Source: JASHVB01 sp035508435
GTDB lineage: Bacteria > Pseudomonadota > Alphaproteobacteria > Acetobacterales > Acetobacteraceae
DNA length: 64,000 nt
Assembly (NCBI GenBank): GCA_035508435.1
Contig: DATJNA010000070.1
Location: forward strand, 1-64,000
Direction of reading: 5' to 3'
The translations under genes and the position numbers were made by a program. The notes beneath the pieces were generated by a model. That model did not search any database. It was not told where the DNA came from and worked only from the letters and a program-made list of their open reading frames with translations. How positions within the stretch are numbered: the stretch's first letter is position 1; each line of letters begins with the position of its first letter. Below, in pieces: positions 18,046 to 26,360 of the stretch.

Positions 18046-19302
18046 TCACGCCAGAAGGCTGGTTATGGAGCCGACGATTTTCTTCAGGTCGGCGTCCAGA
18101 AAGCCCTTTGCGTCGTTGCCTTCTGCCTTCCTTGCATCGTCTTTCATGTAGTTTATGCCATCGGTCGTCGTCCAGCGCTTCGGCTGCCGCGATATCGAAG
18201 CACGATTGATGGACAGTTCGGTGCCAACCTCCGAGGCCGCTTCTGTCAGGCCTTTTATCCGCTCGTCGAATTTGAGCTTCGGCTCACCGGTCTGAAAATC
18301 GGCGACCAGTTTCTCGTAAGCGATATATAGCATCGGCTGCCCAGCCAGGCCGAGGAAATCGAGACCGCCGCTTCTCATGCCAACATGGAGGTACTTGTGC
18401 TTGGACTTGCCAAGCCTGGCGCCGATTTCGTCGAAAAAGCACAACTGCTTCGGTCTTGACATATACGGCTCTTTGTAGAACTCCCCGAGAAAGAAGCATT
18501 TCGCCAGGCCAAGATGCTTTTTGCGAGGATCCTCCTTATACTGGCCGGTCAGCACGACGTTGAATCCCAACTCCACGCATTTCGCCGCCAGTTGGGACCA
18601 GCCGGTGTTGCTATGATTGGCGTCATAATGCGCGCCGCCGTCCTTCGACGCTCTCCGGCCCCACAACACCACGAGGGAACGATCAAATTGCAGGTCCGAT
18701 GATTTGATGATCTTGTCAAACAACCCCTGGTCATTATCCGTGAGGCCGTTAATATGGGAGGCGTAGAGCGATTCTTTCAAATGTCTGGTATCGAACAGGG
18801 TGGGCCCGTTTATGTCGTTCCCCAGCAACTTCGGCGCCTTGCCCTCAGCGCCGAACACCTGCTCTTCGCCTTGATTGAAAAACTGCCAGCGAATAATTTT
18901 GGTAGAGTCGGACAACGCGCAAACGCCGGCGAAATTCAGTTTCAAACGATTGATCTCCTGCTTCACGTCGGAGACCGAGCTTGCTGCGTTCTTCGGCTCT
19001 TTGGCTTTGCTCATGCTGACGGCCCGGGCCACCTGATTGCCCGGAACTCCGAATTCGGAGACGAGGACTTCACCCAGGTTCAGTTTTCCCGTTGTTGCAT
19101 CCAGCTCTTTCGCGCCGGGCCCGCCCATGACCAGAACCCTGATCTGTGGGTTCCGCAGCACCGGAATCAGGTGCGGCAGATCTCCGGACGCGGATTGGTG
19201 CAAGATAAACAGATAAACGCACTCCCCGTCGTTTCCCCGCAAATGCTTCAGGGCCTTGCCGATGTTCTCGGCGAAGTCGTGAACACCCATGATCGTATCC
19301 AT
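18046..19302 (-). CDS. Unassigned 418-residue protein, possibly GT-B-like
   Basis: I do not recognise the family. Visible features are an N-terminal alpha/beta part (ECVYLFILHQSA, IRVLVMGGPG), a middle part with RSLVVLWGRR and GFNVVLTGQYKED, and a C-terminal LHVGMRSGGLDFLGLAGQPM followed by LYIAY. Two Rossmann-like halves with a late SGG...G-x-P motif recall GT-B glycosyltransferases, but that is inference. Base composition is clearly less GC-rich than neighbours, suggesting transfer. The start is uncertain: ATG at 19302 is chosen over a TTG at 19338; neither has a convincing ribosome site. It is flanked by gene-free DNA. Confidence 0.6.
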   Translation of the reverse strand: MDTIMGVHDFAENIGKALKHLRGNDGECVYLFILHQSASGDLPHLIPVLRNPQIRVLVMGGPGAKELDATTGKLNLGEVLVSEFGVPGNQVARAVSMSKAKEPKNAASSVSDVKQEINRLKLNFAGVCALSDSTKIIRWQFFNQGEEQVFGAEGKAPKLLGNDINGPTLFDTRHLKESLYASHINGLTDNDQGLFDKIIKSSDLQFDRSLVVLWGRRASKDGGAHYDANHSNTGWSQLAAKCVELGFNVVLTGQYKEDPRKKHLGLAKCFFLGEFYKEPYMSRPKQLCFFDEIGARLGKSKHKYLHVGMRSGGLDFLGLAGQPMLYIAYEKLVADFQTGEPKLKFDERIKGLTEAASEVGTELSINRASISRQPKRWTTTDGINYMKDDARKAEGNDAKGFLDADLKKIVGSITSLLA

Positions 19303-19397
19303 TTCGGGTCGACGGGGATGAGAAGGTGCCGCGTCCAATTGGAAAAGCGGCAGTCACTGCGTTTCGGAGGTTAGGCAGCGAGGGTGCCCGGCGTCAA

Positions 19398-19427
19398 GCA
19401 CGAAATCGTTGTGCACGAAATCGTTGT
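19398..19427. repeat. 15-bp perfect tandem duplication
   Basis: gcacgaaatcgttgt occurs twice in succession, in the roughly 330-bp gap between the unassigned gene and the NHL protein. Nothing else is seen in that gap. Confidence 0.7.
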
Positions 19428-19630
19428 GAGCAGCACACGGACTATCCGGTTCAGGCAGCAAGCGGAGAGCATCAGGATTCCCGAGCTGCCCTGGAACAGA
19501 TCGGCTGGAAGGCGGTAATCTGGCAAAGTTCGGTCGCTCGTCGGCTGTCGTGGAACCGCTTCTCCAAGATTGCCATGGAGCATCGCAACCGCCGTCTTGC
19601 AGATGACTGGTCCAACCAAAGGAGGATTCG

Positions 19631-20503
19631 ATGCCGACCATTGGCTCCGGGAAATACCGGTATGACTTCCAGCGTGACTGGGCGAAGCTGCCTCGCGGGT
19701 GGAACCTGGGCGAGACCGGCCATCCCGGACCACCGCGTACCAGCGTGCAGGGTGCGACCGCCGCCAACGGCGATATCTACGTGCTGTGCCGTGCCGCCCA
19801 CCCGGTGCTGGTGTTCGATCCCGAAGGCCGCTTTGTCACCTCGTGGGGTGAAGGTCAGTTCTCCGCGTTTGTGCATGGCATGACGATCGACCGCGCCGGT
19901 CAGGTATGGATTGCCGACTCCGGGCTGCACACCGTCACCTGCCACCAGCCGGACGGCACTTTGCTCCAGACGCTCGGCACACCGAACGGCGCCGCGCCGA
20001 CGTTCTACGGCAGGCCGTTCAATATGCCGACCGGCACCGCGTTCACCGCCGACGGCGACCTGTTTGTCTCCGATGGCTACGGCAATCGCCGGGTGCACCG
20101 CTTCGCATCGACCGGCGAGCTGAAGCAGTCATGGGGCGAACCAGGCTCCGGTTCCGGCCAGTTCGCACTGGTGCATTTCATCGGCGTCGACGCCAACGAC
20201 ACGCTGTATGTCTGCGACCGCGAGAACCATCGCATCCAATTGTTTGCCCCGAGCGCCGACCACCTGGCCAACTGGACCGGCTTTCACATGCCGAGTGATC
20301 TGGCCTTCGGAAGGGAGGCGATCTATGTCGCCGGTGGCGACGGGCTGTCGATCTGGACTCCAGAGCGAGAGAAGCTGGCGCAGTTCGGACCGGACGATCC
20401 GCACCAGGGAGCGTTCAACGTGCACGGCATTTGGCTGGACGCCGAGGAGAACATCTACCTGGCACAGTTCGACCGCGCCGTGAGCAAGCTGACGCGACGC
20501 TAA
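19631..20503 (+). CDS. NHL-repeat beta-propeller protein (paralogue)
   Basis: A 290-residue propeller with repeated NHL blades (GDIYVLCRAAHPVLVFD, GQVWIADSGLHTV, GDLFVSDGYGNRRVHRF, DTLYVCDRENHRIQLF). It is a paralogue of the protein at 3379-4335, sharing the GxGxYxY opening, WAKLP, and the SDGYGN and CDRENHR blades, but it is one blade shorter near the C-terminus. It is a probable ligand- or substrate-binding scaffold; function unknown. AAAGGAGG immediately ahead of the ATG sets the start. Confidence 0.83.
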   Translation: MPTIGSGKYRYDFQRDWAKLPRGWNLGETGHPGPPRTSVQGATAANGDIYVLCRAAHPVLVFDPEGRFVTSWGEGQFSAFVHGMTIDRAGQVWIADSGLHTVTCHQPDGTLLQTLGTPNGAAPTFYGRPFNMPTGTAFTADGDLFVSDGYGNRRVHRFASTGELKQSWGEPGSGSGQFALVHFIGVDANDTLYVCDRENHRIQLFAPSADHLANWTGFHMPSDLAFGREAIYVAGGDGLSIWTPEREKLAQFGPDDPHQGAFNVHGIWLDAEENIYLAQFDRAVSKLTRR

Positions 20504-20651
20504 CGGCGGCGCTCACATCGGCCGGCGGACCAACGCCCTCGGCGAACTGGCAAAACGTGACAGCGAGGATCGCTGCGTGGCCGAACACCGGTCTGTTCTT
20601 CCGCAAGGGGTCGGTATCTGTTGCAGCCCACTTTCGCCGTTGTCCGCGAGC

Positions 20652-21272
20652 CTACAAAGCCATGGTCTGTCGCGCCAACGCCGCCTGCCATACCTTTGCG
20701 CGGTCTGTATCGAACACCAGGTCCGGCGATTCCGACACCGTCACCCAGGCGCCCAGTGACATCTCGGCTTCAAGCTGGTTCGGCCCCCAGCCGGCATAAC
20801 CCAGCATGAACAAGTACTTGCGAGGACCGTGTCCGGTGGCGATATCGCGCAATGCCAGGCGCGGCGAGGTAACCGCCAGGTGGTCGTCCAGCACCAGCGT
20901 TGCGGAGGCGTGATAGTCTCTGGTGTGGACGACAAATCCGACCGACGGCTCCACGGGCCCGCCCAGGAACACCGTGAGTGACCCCTTCGCATCTCCGGGG
21001 TCCTCGCCGATCGCGCGCAACAGTTCGGCAATCGGTCGGTCGCCCATGGGGCGGTTAATGGCAACGCCAAGCGCGCCTCCGATCCCGTGCTGGATCATCA
21101 CCATGACGGTGCCAGTAAAGCGGGGATCGTCCATGCCGGGCGCTGCCACGAGCAATCGCCCCGGCGACACGCTGTCAGCGGCCGCCGTTCCTTGCTCGAG
21201 AGTGGCGAGCGCCGGCGCGGGGGCGGCGGCAAGCAGGCTGACCAGGGCAAAGCAACGCCGGGACAACAACAT
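20652..21272 (-). CDS. YqgE/AlgH family protein with an export signal
   Basis: A 206-residue protein. The YqgE/AlgH (UPF0301) core is evident: GRLLVAAPGMDDPRFTGTVM, GALGVAINRP, FLGGPVEPSVGFVVHT and GYAGWGPNQLEAE. Family members are normally cytoplasmic and start directly at the core. Here the frame begins MLLSRRCFALVSLLAAAPAP, a clear signal peptide, so this copy is probably periplasmic. The ATG at 21272 has GGGAG upstream; a 17-codon extension is less likely. Function in the family is poorly defined (AlgH affects alginate regulation in Pseudomonas). Confidence 0.87.
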   Translation of the reverse strand: MLLSRRCFALVSLLAAAPAPALATLEQGTAAADSVSPGRLLVAAPGMDDPRFTGTVMVMIQHGIGGALGVAINRPMGDRPIAELLRAIGEDPGDAKGSLTVFLGGPVEPSVGFVVHTRDYHASATLVLDDHLAVTSPRLALRDIATGHGPRKYLFMLGYAGWGPNQLEAEMSLGAWVTVSESPDLVFDTDRAKVWQAALARQTMAL

Positions 21273-21625
21273 CGCGGTCAACTCCCGCCACGCAGTCAAA
21301 CACGGCTGCCCGCACTTGGCCACGGAGAACCAGACAACAACCGCCGCGCAGTCCTCTGGCTCGGCAATACCAGGCCGGGAGCACCGATGGGCCGCGTGCC
21401 GCCGTGTTGCAGCGCAAGACCGGACGGGGGGTGCAATGCGAAATCACCGAGCAAACCCGTGCGGCCGGACAGGCATGGATAGCACGAGCGGAGTTGCAGT
21501 CAGTCGGGTAGGTTTTCCCGAGCCGGGTCCGAACGGGCAAGCCCCTGAGGACCCGCCATTGCGCCCGATCGGTCGACGGCCGGATCGCACGAACATGCTC
21601 GAGAATCGCCGGGGCCGGTGGTGCC
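21273..21625. other. Gap of about 350 bp
   Basis: Lies between two co-oriented minus-strand genes. I see no domain-bearing frame and no clear hairpin with a T-tract. It must contain the promoter of the AlgH-like gene. Confidence 0.45.
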
Positions 21626-22072
21626 CTACGCCACTGGACGCCAGAAGGGCTTGCGGGCCCGCACGGGGTCAAGCAGTGCCCAATCGCCTTGCTCGACCAC
21701 GTAGCCCTTCGGGAATGGCGGCCGCGCCTCCAGACCGAGCGAGGTCATCACTCGATCATCGCGGTAATAGCACAGCAGTACGATGCGGGTGAGAACGCGG
21801 ACCGGCGCACCGCCTTCGGCACGCAGCGTCGCCGCCACCGTGGCGCGGCGCGATGCATCCAACGCGGCAATGGAACCGCCGGCCAGTCGCCGCAGCGTGC
21901 CAAGAGCAATACGCACGTGACCAAGGTCGCGCGCGATGCCGCCGAGGATGTCAGCGAAGATCCTGTCGTCGTCTGCACCTGGCACGTCGTATTTCGCGCT
22001 GGCGGGAATGATCAGGCCCGCGAGGCAGCGCAGGTCCTCGATCTCGGCCGCGGTGAGGGTCGGCTCATTCAT
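21626..22072 (-). CDS. Gluconate 2-dehydrogenase subunit 3 family protein
   Basis: A 148-residue protein matching the small (subunit 3) partner of membrane GMC-type dehydrogenases: LIIPASAKYDVPGADDDRIF near the start and VLLCYYRDDRVMTSLGLEA, then PPFPKGYVVEQGDWALLD, near the end. The usual Tat signal of subunit 3 is missing. The ATG at 22072 lies 8 nt after the GMC gene's stop, so the two are co-transcribed and probably form a complex. No cytochrome c subunit follows, so the electron acceptor is unclear. Confidence 0.85.
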   Translation of the reverse strand: MNEPTLTAAEIEDLRCLAGLIIPASAKYDVPGADDDRIFADILGGIARDLGHVRIALGTLRRLAGGSIAALDASRRATVAATLRAEGGAPVRVLTRIVLLCYYRDDRVMTSLGLEARPPFPKGYVVEQGDWALLDPVRARKPFWRPVA

Positions 22073-22080
22073 GGCATGTC

Positions 22081-23676
22081 TCAATCGAACAAGGTGGCCA
22101 GACGCTGCTTGATGCTGTCGGCGATGTAGAGGGCCAGCGCCTGGATCGTGGAGGTCGGGTTTACGCCACCCGAGGTGACGAAGATGCTGCCGTCGACGAT
22201 GAACAAGTTCTTCACGTCGTGGCTGCGCCCCCAGGCATTCACCACCGATCGTTCAGGGTCGTTGCCCATGCGCGCGGTGCCGAGCAAATGCCAGCCGGCA
22301 TAGACCATCGGACGCACGACACAGACGTTCCGCGCCCCCGCGGCGGCAAGGATCTCCTTGCCGCGGTCCACCGCGAAGTCGAGCATGCGGTTGGTGTTTT
22401 CCCCGATGATGTAGTCGATCTTCGGCGCCGGAATGCCGTGGCGATCCTGCAACACCGGATCGAGCGTCACCCGGTTATGCGCCTCCGGCAGGTCCTCGGT
22501 GCAGATGCCGACCTGCATGCGGTGGCCGACCATGCTGCGGAAGGCATCGTGATGCGCCTCACCCCAGGGCAGCACGCCGTTGGCCTCGGCCTGAACGGCC
22601 TCGTTGCCGGTGCTGGCGGTGCGGACGAACTGGAAATTGAATCCGCGCAGGAAGCCGCGGGAGCGGTCGGTCTCGTAGAACTCCTGGCTCCACAGGCACA
22701 GCGGCGGCCCATGCCGATCCATTTGCTCCTCGACGTAGCCGATGACCTGGGCCCAGGGATGCAGCATCAAATTCTTGCCCACCAGCCCGCTGGAATTGGC
22801 CAGCCCGTTGGGACACCGGCCGGACGCGGAATGCAGCAGCAGCCGCGGCGTGCCGATGCCGTTGCAGGCCATGATCACGACCTCGGCCGGCTGGAACTGC
22901 GCCACGCCGGCGCTGTCGTAATACACCGCGCCGGTGGCCATGCCGTCGTCGCCGGTGACGATCTCGCGCACCCGGCAGTTGGTGCGCAATTCGACGCCGG
23001 CGCGGATGGCGTGCGGCCAGTAGGTGATATCGGTGCTCCCCTTCGCCCCTTGCGCGCAGGCCGGCGTGCAGTGGCCGAGATTGATGCACGGCGCACGGCC
23101 GTCGTATTCGGTGGTGGCGACCGCACTGTCGGATGGCCACCAGTGCCAGCCGAGCTGGTTCATGGTCGCGCCGATCCTGGCGCCGGATTTTCCCAGCGGC
23201 AGCGGCGGCATCGGCGGCTGGTGCGCCGGGTAGGCGGGATCGCCCGCCAGCCCGGAAACGCCGGTCATGCGGTCGTTCTCGGCGAAGAATGGCTCCAGCG
23301 TCGCGTAGTCGATCGGCCAGTCGTCGGCGACGCCGTCCAGCGAGCCAACCCGGAAGTCGGACGGATGCAGGCGCGGATAATGCGCCGTGTACATCACGGT
23401 GGAACCGCCGACCGCGTTGAAGTTCACGATCTTGATCGGGGAATTGTCGTCGTTGATCGGATAGTCGCTCGGCCGCTGGCGGACGTTCGGGCTGGTCGCG
23501 TAGTCGCTGAACAAGCGCGCCTCGTAATCGCGTCCATTGGACGGATAGTCGGATTGCTTCATCCAGTCGCCTTGCTCGAGACAAAGAATTTTCATCCGTG
23601 TCTCGGCGAGGCTCCAGGCCACCGCGGCACCCGACGCGCCGGAGCCGATGATCAGAACGTCAACCTTGTCCCGCAT
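22081..23676 (-). CDS. GMC-family FAD-dependent oxidoreductase (gluconate dehydrogenase-like)
   Basis: A 531-residue GMC oxidoreductase. The FAD-binding dinucleotide fold is at the N-terminus (LIIGSGASGAAVAWSLAE), the second GMC motif is near FNAVGGSTVMYTAHYPRL, and the catalytic histidine motif WHLLGTARMGNDP and VDGSIFVTSGGVNPT end occupy the C-terminus. With the adjacent subunit 3 it resembles the flavoprotein of gluconate 2-dehydrogenase-like enzymes that oxidise sugars, sugar acids or alcohols. No signal peptide was found. The upstream neighbour is a 2-hydroxyacid dehydrogenase 15 bp away, so the three probably form one operon for sugar-acid oxidation. Confidence 0.9.
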   Translation of the reverse strand: MRDKVDVLIIGSGASGAAVAWSLAETRMKILCLEQGDWMKQSDYPSNGRDYEARLFSDYATSPNVRQRPSDYPINDDNSPIKIVNFNAVGGSTVMYTAHYPRLHPSDFRVGSLDGVADDWPIDYATLEPFFAENDRMTGVSGLAGDPAYPAHQPPMPPLPLGKSGARIGATMNQLGWHWWPSDSAVATTEYDGRAPCINLGHCTPACAQGAKGSTDITYWPHAIRAGVELRTNCRVREIVTGDDGMATGAVYYDSAGVAQFQPAEVVIMACNGIGTPRLLLHSASGRCPNGLANSSGLVGKNLMLHPWAQVIGYVEEQMDRHGPPLCLWSQEFYETDRSRGFLRGFNFQFVRTASTGNEAVQAEANGVLPWGEAHHDAFRSMVGHRMQVGICTEDLPEAHNRVTLDPVLQDRHGIPAPKIDYIIGENTNRMLDFAVDRGKEILAAAGARNVCVVRPMVYAGWHLLGTARMGNDPERSVVNAWGRSHDVKNLFIVDGSIFVTSGGVNPTSTIQALALYIADSIKQRLATLFD

Positions 23677-23691
23677 GGAATGCTCTTTCTC

Positions 23692-24687
23692 TCAGCGCCG
23701 CGTCGCGAGGTACTGCTGGTTGACGCAGTTCTCCAGCCGGCCGTCGCGCAGGTAGCGGGCCGCGGTGCGCGATGCGAAGCCGCGATTGTCGCGCATGCTT
23801 TCCGGTGTGTAGAAGGCGGAGTGTGGCGTCAGCAGCAGCCGATGGCGGATCCAGTCCTCGTTGCGCTGCCACGCCGCGATCAGCCGCCGTTGCGGATTGG
23901 CAGGCTCCTCCGGCAGCACATCGAGCCCGGCGGCGAGCACCGTGCCGTCCTGCATCGCGTCGTGCAGCGCATCGATATCGACCACGGGGCCGCGCGAGGT
24001 GTTGATCAGGATCAAGCCGCGCCTGGCGGCGGCAAAGGCGTCGGCGCCGATCATGCCGCGCGTTTCGGCGGTCAGCGGCGTGTGGACGCTGACGAAGTCG
24101 CACTGCCCCATCAGTTCGGCCAGCGTGTCGGCGCGGCGCACGCCGATCGCGAACTGATAGCCGTTCGGCTGGTACGGATCGTAGAACACCACGTCCATGT
24201 CGAATGCCTTGGCGCGGCGGGCGGCGGCGGTGCCGATGCGGCCCATGCCGACCACGCCGTAGGTGCAGACCGACAGCCGGCGCCCGAACGGATTATGCGC
24301 CGGCCGCCAATTGGCGCGCAGGTCGGCGTGCAGCTCGCTGTTGTGGTACTCGATGCTCTTGGCCAGGGTCAGCATCAGGGCGATGGCATGATCGGCGACC
24401 TCCCGCGTGCCGTAATCGGGGGTGTTGCAGACCGGGATGCCCAACTTGCCGAAGCGTTCGATATCCACATCGTCGTAGCCGACGCCATACTTCACGAAAA
24501 TGCGGCAATTGCGCAGCTTGTCGATGTACTGCGGCGGGCACTGGCCGACGACGGCGTCGGCATTGGCCCATTGCGCGTCGGTGACCTCGGCCGCGCTGGC
24601 GCAGAAATCGGTCTCGAAGCCCGGGCCGACCGCATCGCGGGCGACCGGAATCAGTGCGGTTGGCAGGTTCGGCCAGAGAATGCGCAT
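23692..24687 (-). CDS. NAD-dependent D-2-hydroxyacid dehydrogenase (CtBP-like)
   Basis: A 331-residue D-isomer-specific 2-hydroxyacid dehydrogenase, interconverting 2-hydroxy and 2-oxo acids with NAD(P). The nucleotide-binding motif VVGMGRIGTAAARRAKAFD is present. The catalytic Arg lies in NTSRGPVVD, Glu in DVLPEEP, and His in TPHSAFYTPES. The opening MRILWPNLP follows a GAGGAAA ribosome site; a longer 19-codon extension is rejected. It leads the operon with the GMC dehydrogenase pair. Exact substrate unknown. Confidence 0.88.
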   Translation of the reverse strand: MRILWPNLPTALIPVARDAVGPGFETDFCASAAEVTDAQWANADAVVGQCPPQYIDKLRNCRIFVKYGVGYDDVDIERFGKLGIPVCNTPDYGTREVADHAIALMLTLAKSIEYHNSELHADLRANWRPAHNPFGRRLSVCTYGVVGMGRIGTAAARRAKAFDMDVVFYDPYQPNGYQFAIGVRRADTLAELMGQCDFVSVHTPLTAETRGMIGADAFAAARRGLILINTSRGPVVDIDALHDAMQDGTVLAAGLDVLPEEPANPQRRLIAAWQRNEDWIRHRLLLTPHSAFYTPESMRDNRGFASRTAARYLRDGRLENCVNQQYLATRR

Positions 24688-24905
24688 GGCGGTGTCGTTT
24701 CCTCGTCGCTTGGCGTTGTGTCCGATCATGCCATCCCGGTGCACGGCCCGCTACCGGCGGCGCTGTCGCACCGCTGCGCGTGGTTCGCCGACCGACTCGG
24801 ACCAGCGCCGGCCGAAACGTCCTGCGCCGGCGGCATCGTCTGTGACGGAGCGGCATGCTACGGGATTGAACGGGATCCCGGGCGGGCGGATCACGGAGGC
24901 AAGGC

Positions 24906-25787
24906 ATGAGGAAAACCACGAAGTTGCGCGCGCTGCTAGGCGCGAAGACGTTCCTTCATATGCCCGCCGTGTATGACGCACTCGGTGCGCGGATGGTGCA
25001 GCAGGCCGGGTTCGAGGCGGTATACACCGGCGGCTACGTGAGTGGCGCGTCCCGGGCGGTGTCGGAGCCGTTGCTGACGATGACGGAGCAAGTCGCGATC
25101 GCCGCCGACGCGGCCGCCGCCGTGGATATTCCGATGGTGGTGGACGCCGGTGCCGGATTCGGCGAGCCGCTGCACACCATGCGCACCGTCCGGGAGTTCA
25201 TCCGGGCGGGCATCGCCGGGGTGCATATCGAGGACCAGATCTTCCCCAAGCGGGCGCACTATCACACCTACCAGGTGCACGAGATCTCACCCGAGGAATT
25301 CGGCGACAAGATCAAATACGCCTGCCGTGAGCGCGACAGGGTGGACGCGGATTTCGTGATCATCGCCCGCACGGACTCGTGCCGCGAGTTCGGTCTCGAT
25401 GTCGCGGCCGACCGGATCAATCGTGCGGCGGATGCCGGCGCCGACCTCGGCCTGTTGTTCCCGCGCAACGTGGCGGAAACGGAGCATGCGCCGCGGGTCT
25501 GCCGCGTGCCGCTGGTCTATGTCATGAGCCGGGGCAACCGCGACGGTCGTCCCGTCTTCACGCGCGACGAACTGCGGCAGATGGGCTGGGTCGCCATCAT
25601 CGACGCGCAGGTCATGATGCTGCCGGCGTTTGCCGCGCAACAGCGCATGCTGGCAGAATTGCGCGCGACCGGCGCCTACACCGGGATGACGAACGACGAA
25701 GCGGTGCGGACCCGCAAGGCCATTGAGGACGTCATCGGTCTCGAGGAGCATTACGAGATCGAGCGGCAGACCGTGGAGGCTGGCTGA
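24906..25787 (+). CDS. Isocitrate lyase/PEP mutase superfamily enzyme
   Basis: A 293-residue TIM barrel of the ICL/PEPM superfamily, acting on C-C or C-P bonds of small 2-oxo acids. Visible are PAVYDALGARMVQQAGFEAV, the metal-binding DAGAGFGEP (equivalent to DADTGYG), GVHIEDQIFPKR, and IIARTDSCREFGL. The catalytic cysteine loop of true isocitrate and methylisocitrate lyases (KKCGH) is replaced by KRAHY, which argues against those activities and for an oxaloacetate decarboxylase, hydrolase or related role. GGAGG precedes the ATG. It is divergent from the 2-hydroxyacid dehydrogenase. Confidence 0.87.
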   Translation: MRKTTKLRALLGAKTFLHMPAVYDALGARMVQQAGFEAVYTGGYVSGASRAVSEPLLTMTEQVAIAADAAAAVDIPMVVDAGAGFGEPLHTMRTVREFIRAGIAGVHIEDQIFPKRAHYHTYQVHEISPEEFGDKIKYACRERDRVDADFVIIARTDSCREFGLDVAADRINRAADAGADLGLLFPRNVAETEHAPRVCRVPLVYVMSRGNRDGRPVFTRDELRQMGWVAIIDAQVMMLPAFAAQQRMLAELRATGAYTGMTNDEAVRTRKAIEDVIGLEEHYEIERQTVEAG

Positions 25788-25924
25788 GGGAACCTGCTTC
25801 GCTCGATGCTCCTGGAAAGGACCTGGCGATTGGTGCAAACGCTGCTCGGAAAGGCGGCATGGCGTGCCGGAGCAACGGTCGCATACCACCCGCGGCTGTT
25901 GCGGCGTGCTCGCGATACAGACCT

Positions 25925-25958
25925 TTTGCACCGCAAGGTACTTTGCACGGCAAGGTAC
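25925..25958. repeat. 17-bp near-perfect tandem repeat
   Basis: tttgcaccgcaaggtac is followed directly by tttgcacggcaaggtac. Each unit contains a small ttgc...gcaa dyad, so a protein-binding role is conceivable. It lies in the 570-bp gap between the PEP-mutase-family gene and the chemoreceptor gene. Confidence 0.7.
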
Positions 25959-26024
25959 GAAGTTCGTGGCACCTGCACGTGCGATAATTCTGCCTGAACC
26001 TGCGGCCTGACGCGCGGGATCGGA

Positions 26025-26153
26025 TCAGGCGGCGGCGATGCGGCGAACCGGACTCGCGTCTTCCTTGTCAGCATTGACCTCGATCCGCAGGAAATCCTGG
26101 CGCTGTTGGCGCACGCGATGCATGGCAACCGAAGCTTTGGCTTGGCTGGCCAT
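26025..26153 (-). pseudogene. Possible small antitoxin-like ORF, prematurely stopped
   Basis: The frame reads MASQAKASVAMHRVRQQRQD, then FLRIEVNADKEDASPVRRIA and a TGA, after which the same frame continues SDPARQ. The pattern of a basic helix followed by an R-x-E-V strand and a helix resembles short regulatory or antitoxin-like proteins. The in-frame continuation suggests a nonsense mutation in a longer gene, but a genuine 42-residue product cannot be excluded. The remainder of 25788-26360 shows no supported gene. Confidence 0.3.
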
Positions 26154-26360
26154 TCTCGTCCGCTGGTTTCCGCAAGGCTCACCGGACATCGTCAGTGGGC
26201 GCAGCGGCCGGCGACGGCTGGAAGGCCATGGCGCAGGCATCATGCTCTGTCATCGTCGGGCGCGGCCTGCCGGACCTGACGCCACGGAACCGACGCGGGT
26301 GCACCCACGCCGATCGCGCCACGGCTCGCGTCGCCCGGCATCGGCCGGTCAGAGTGCGGG

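Noticed and set aside
22219..24909. 896-codon open frame on the + strand
   Set aside because: It is antisense to the GMC dehydrogenase and hydroxyacid dehydrogenase genes, both of which have clear catalytic motifs. Long antisense frames are expected at this GC content, and this one has no domain.
24906..25787. Isocitrate or methylisocitrate lyase
   Set aside because: The catalytic KKCGH loop is absent (KRAHY instead), so only the superfamily is called.
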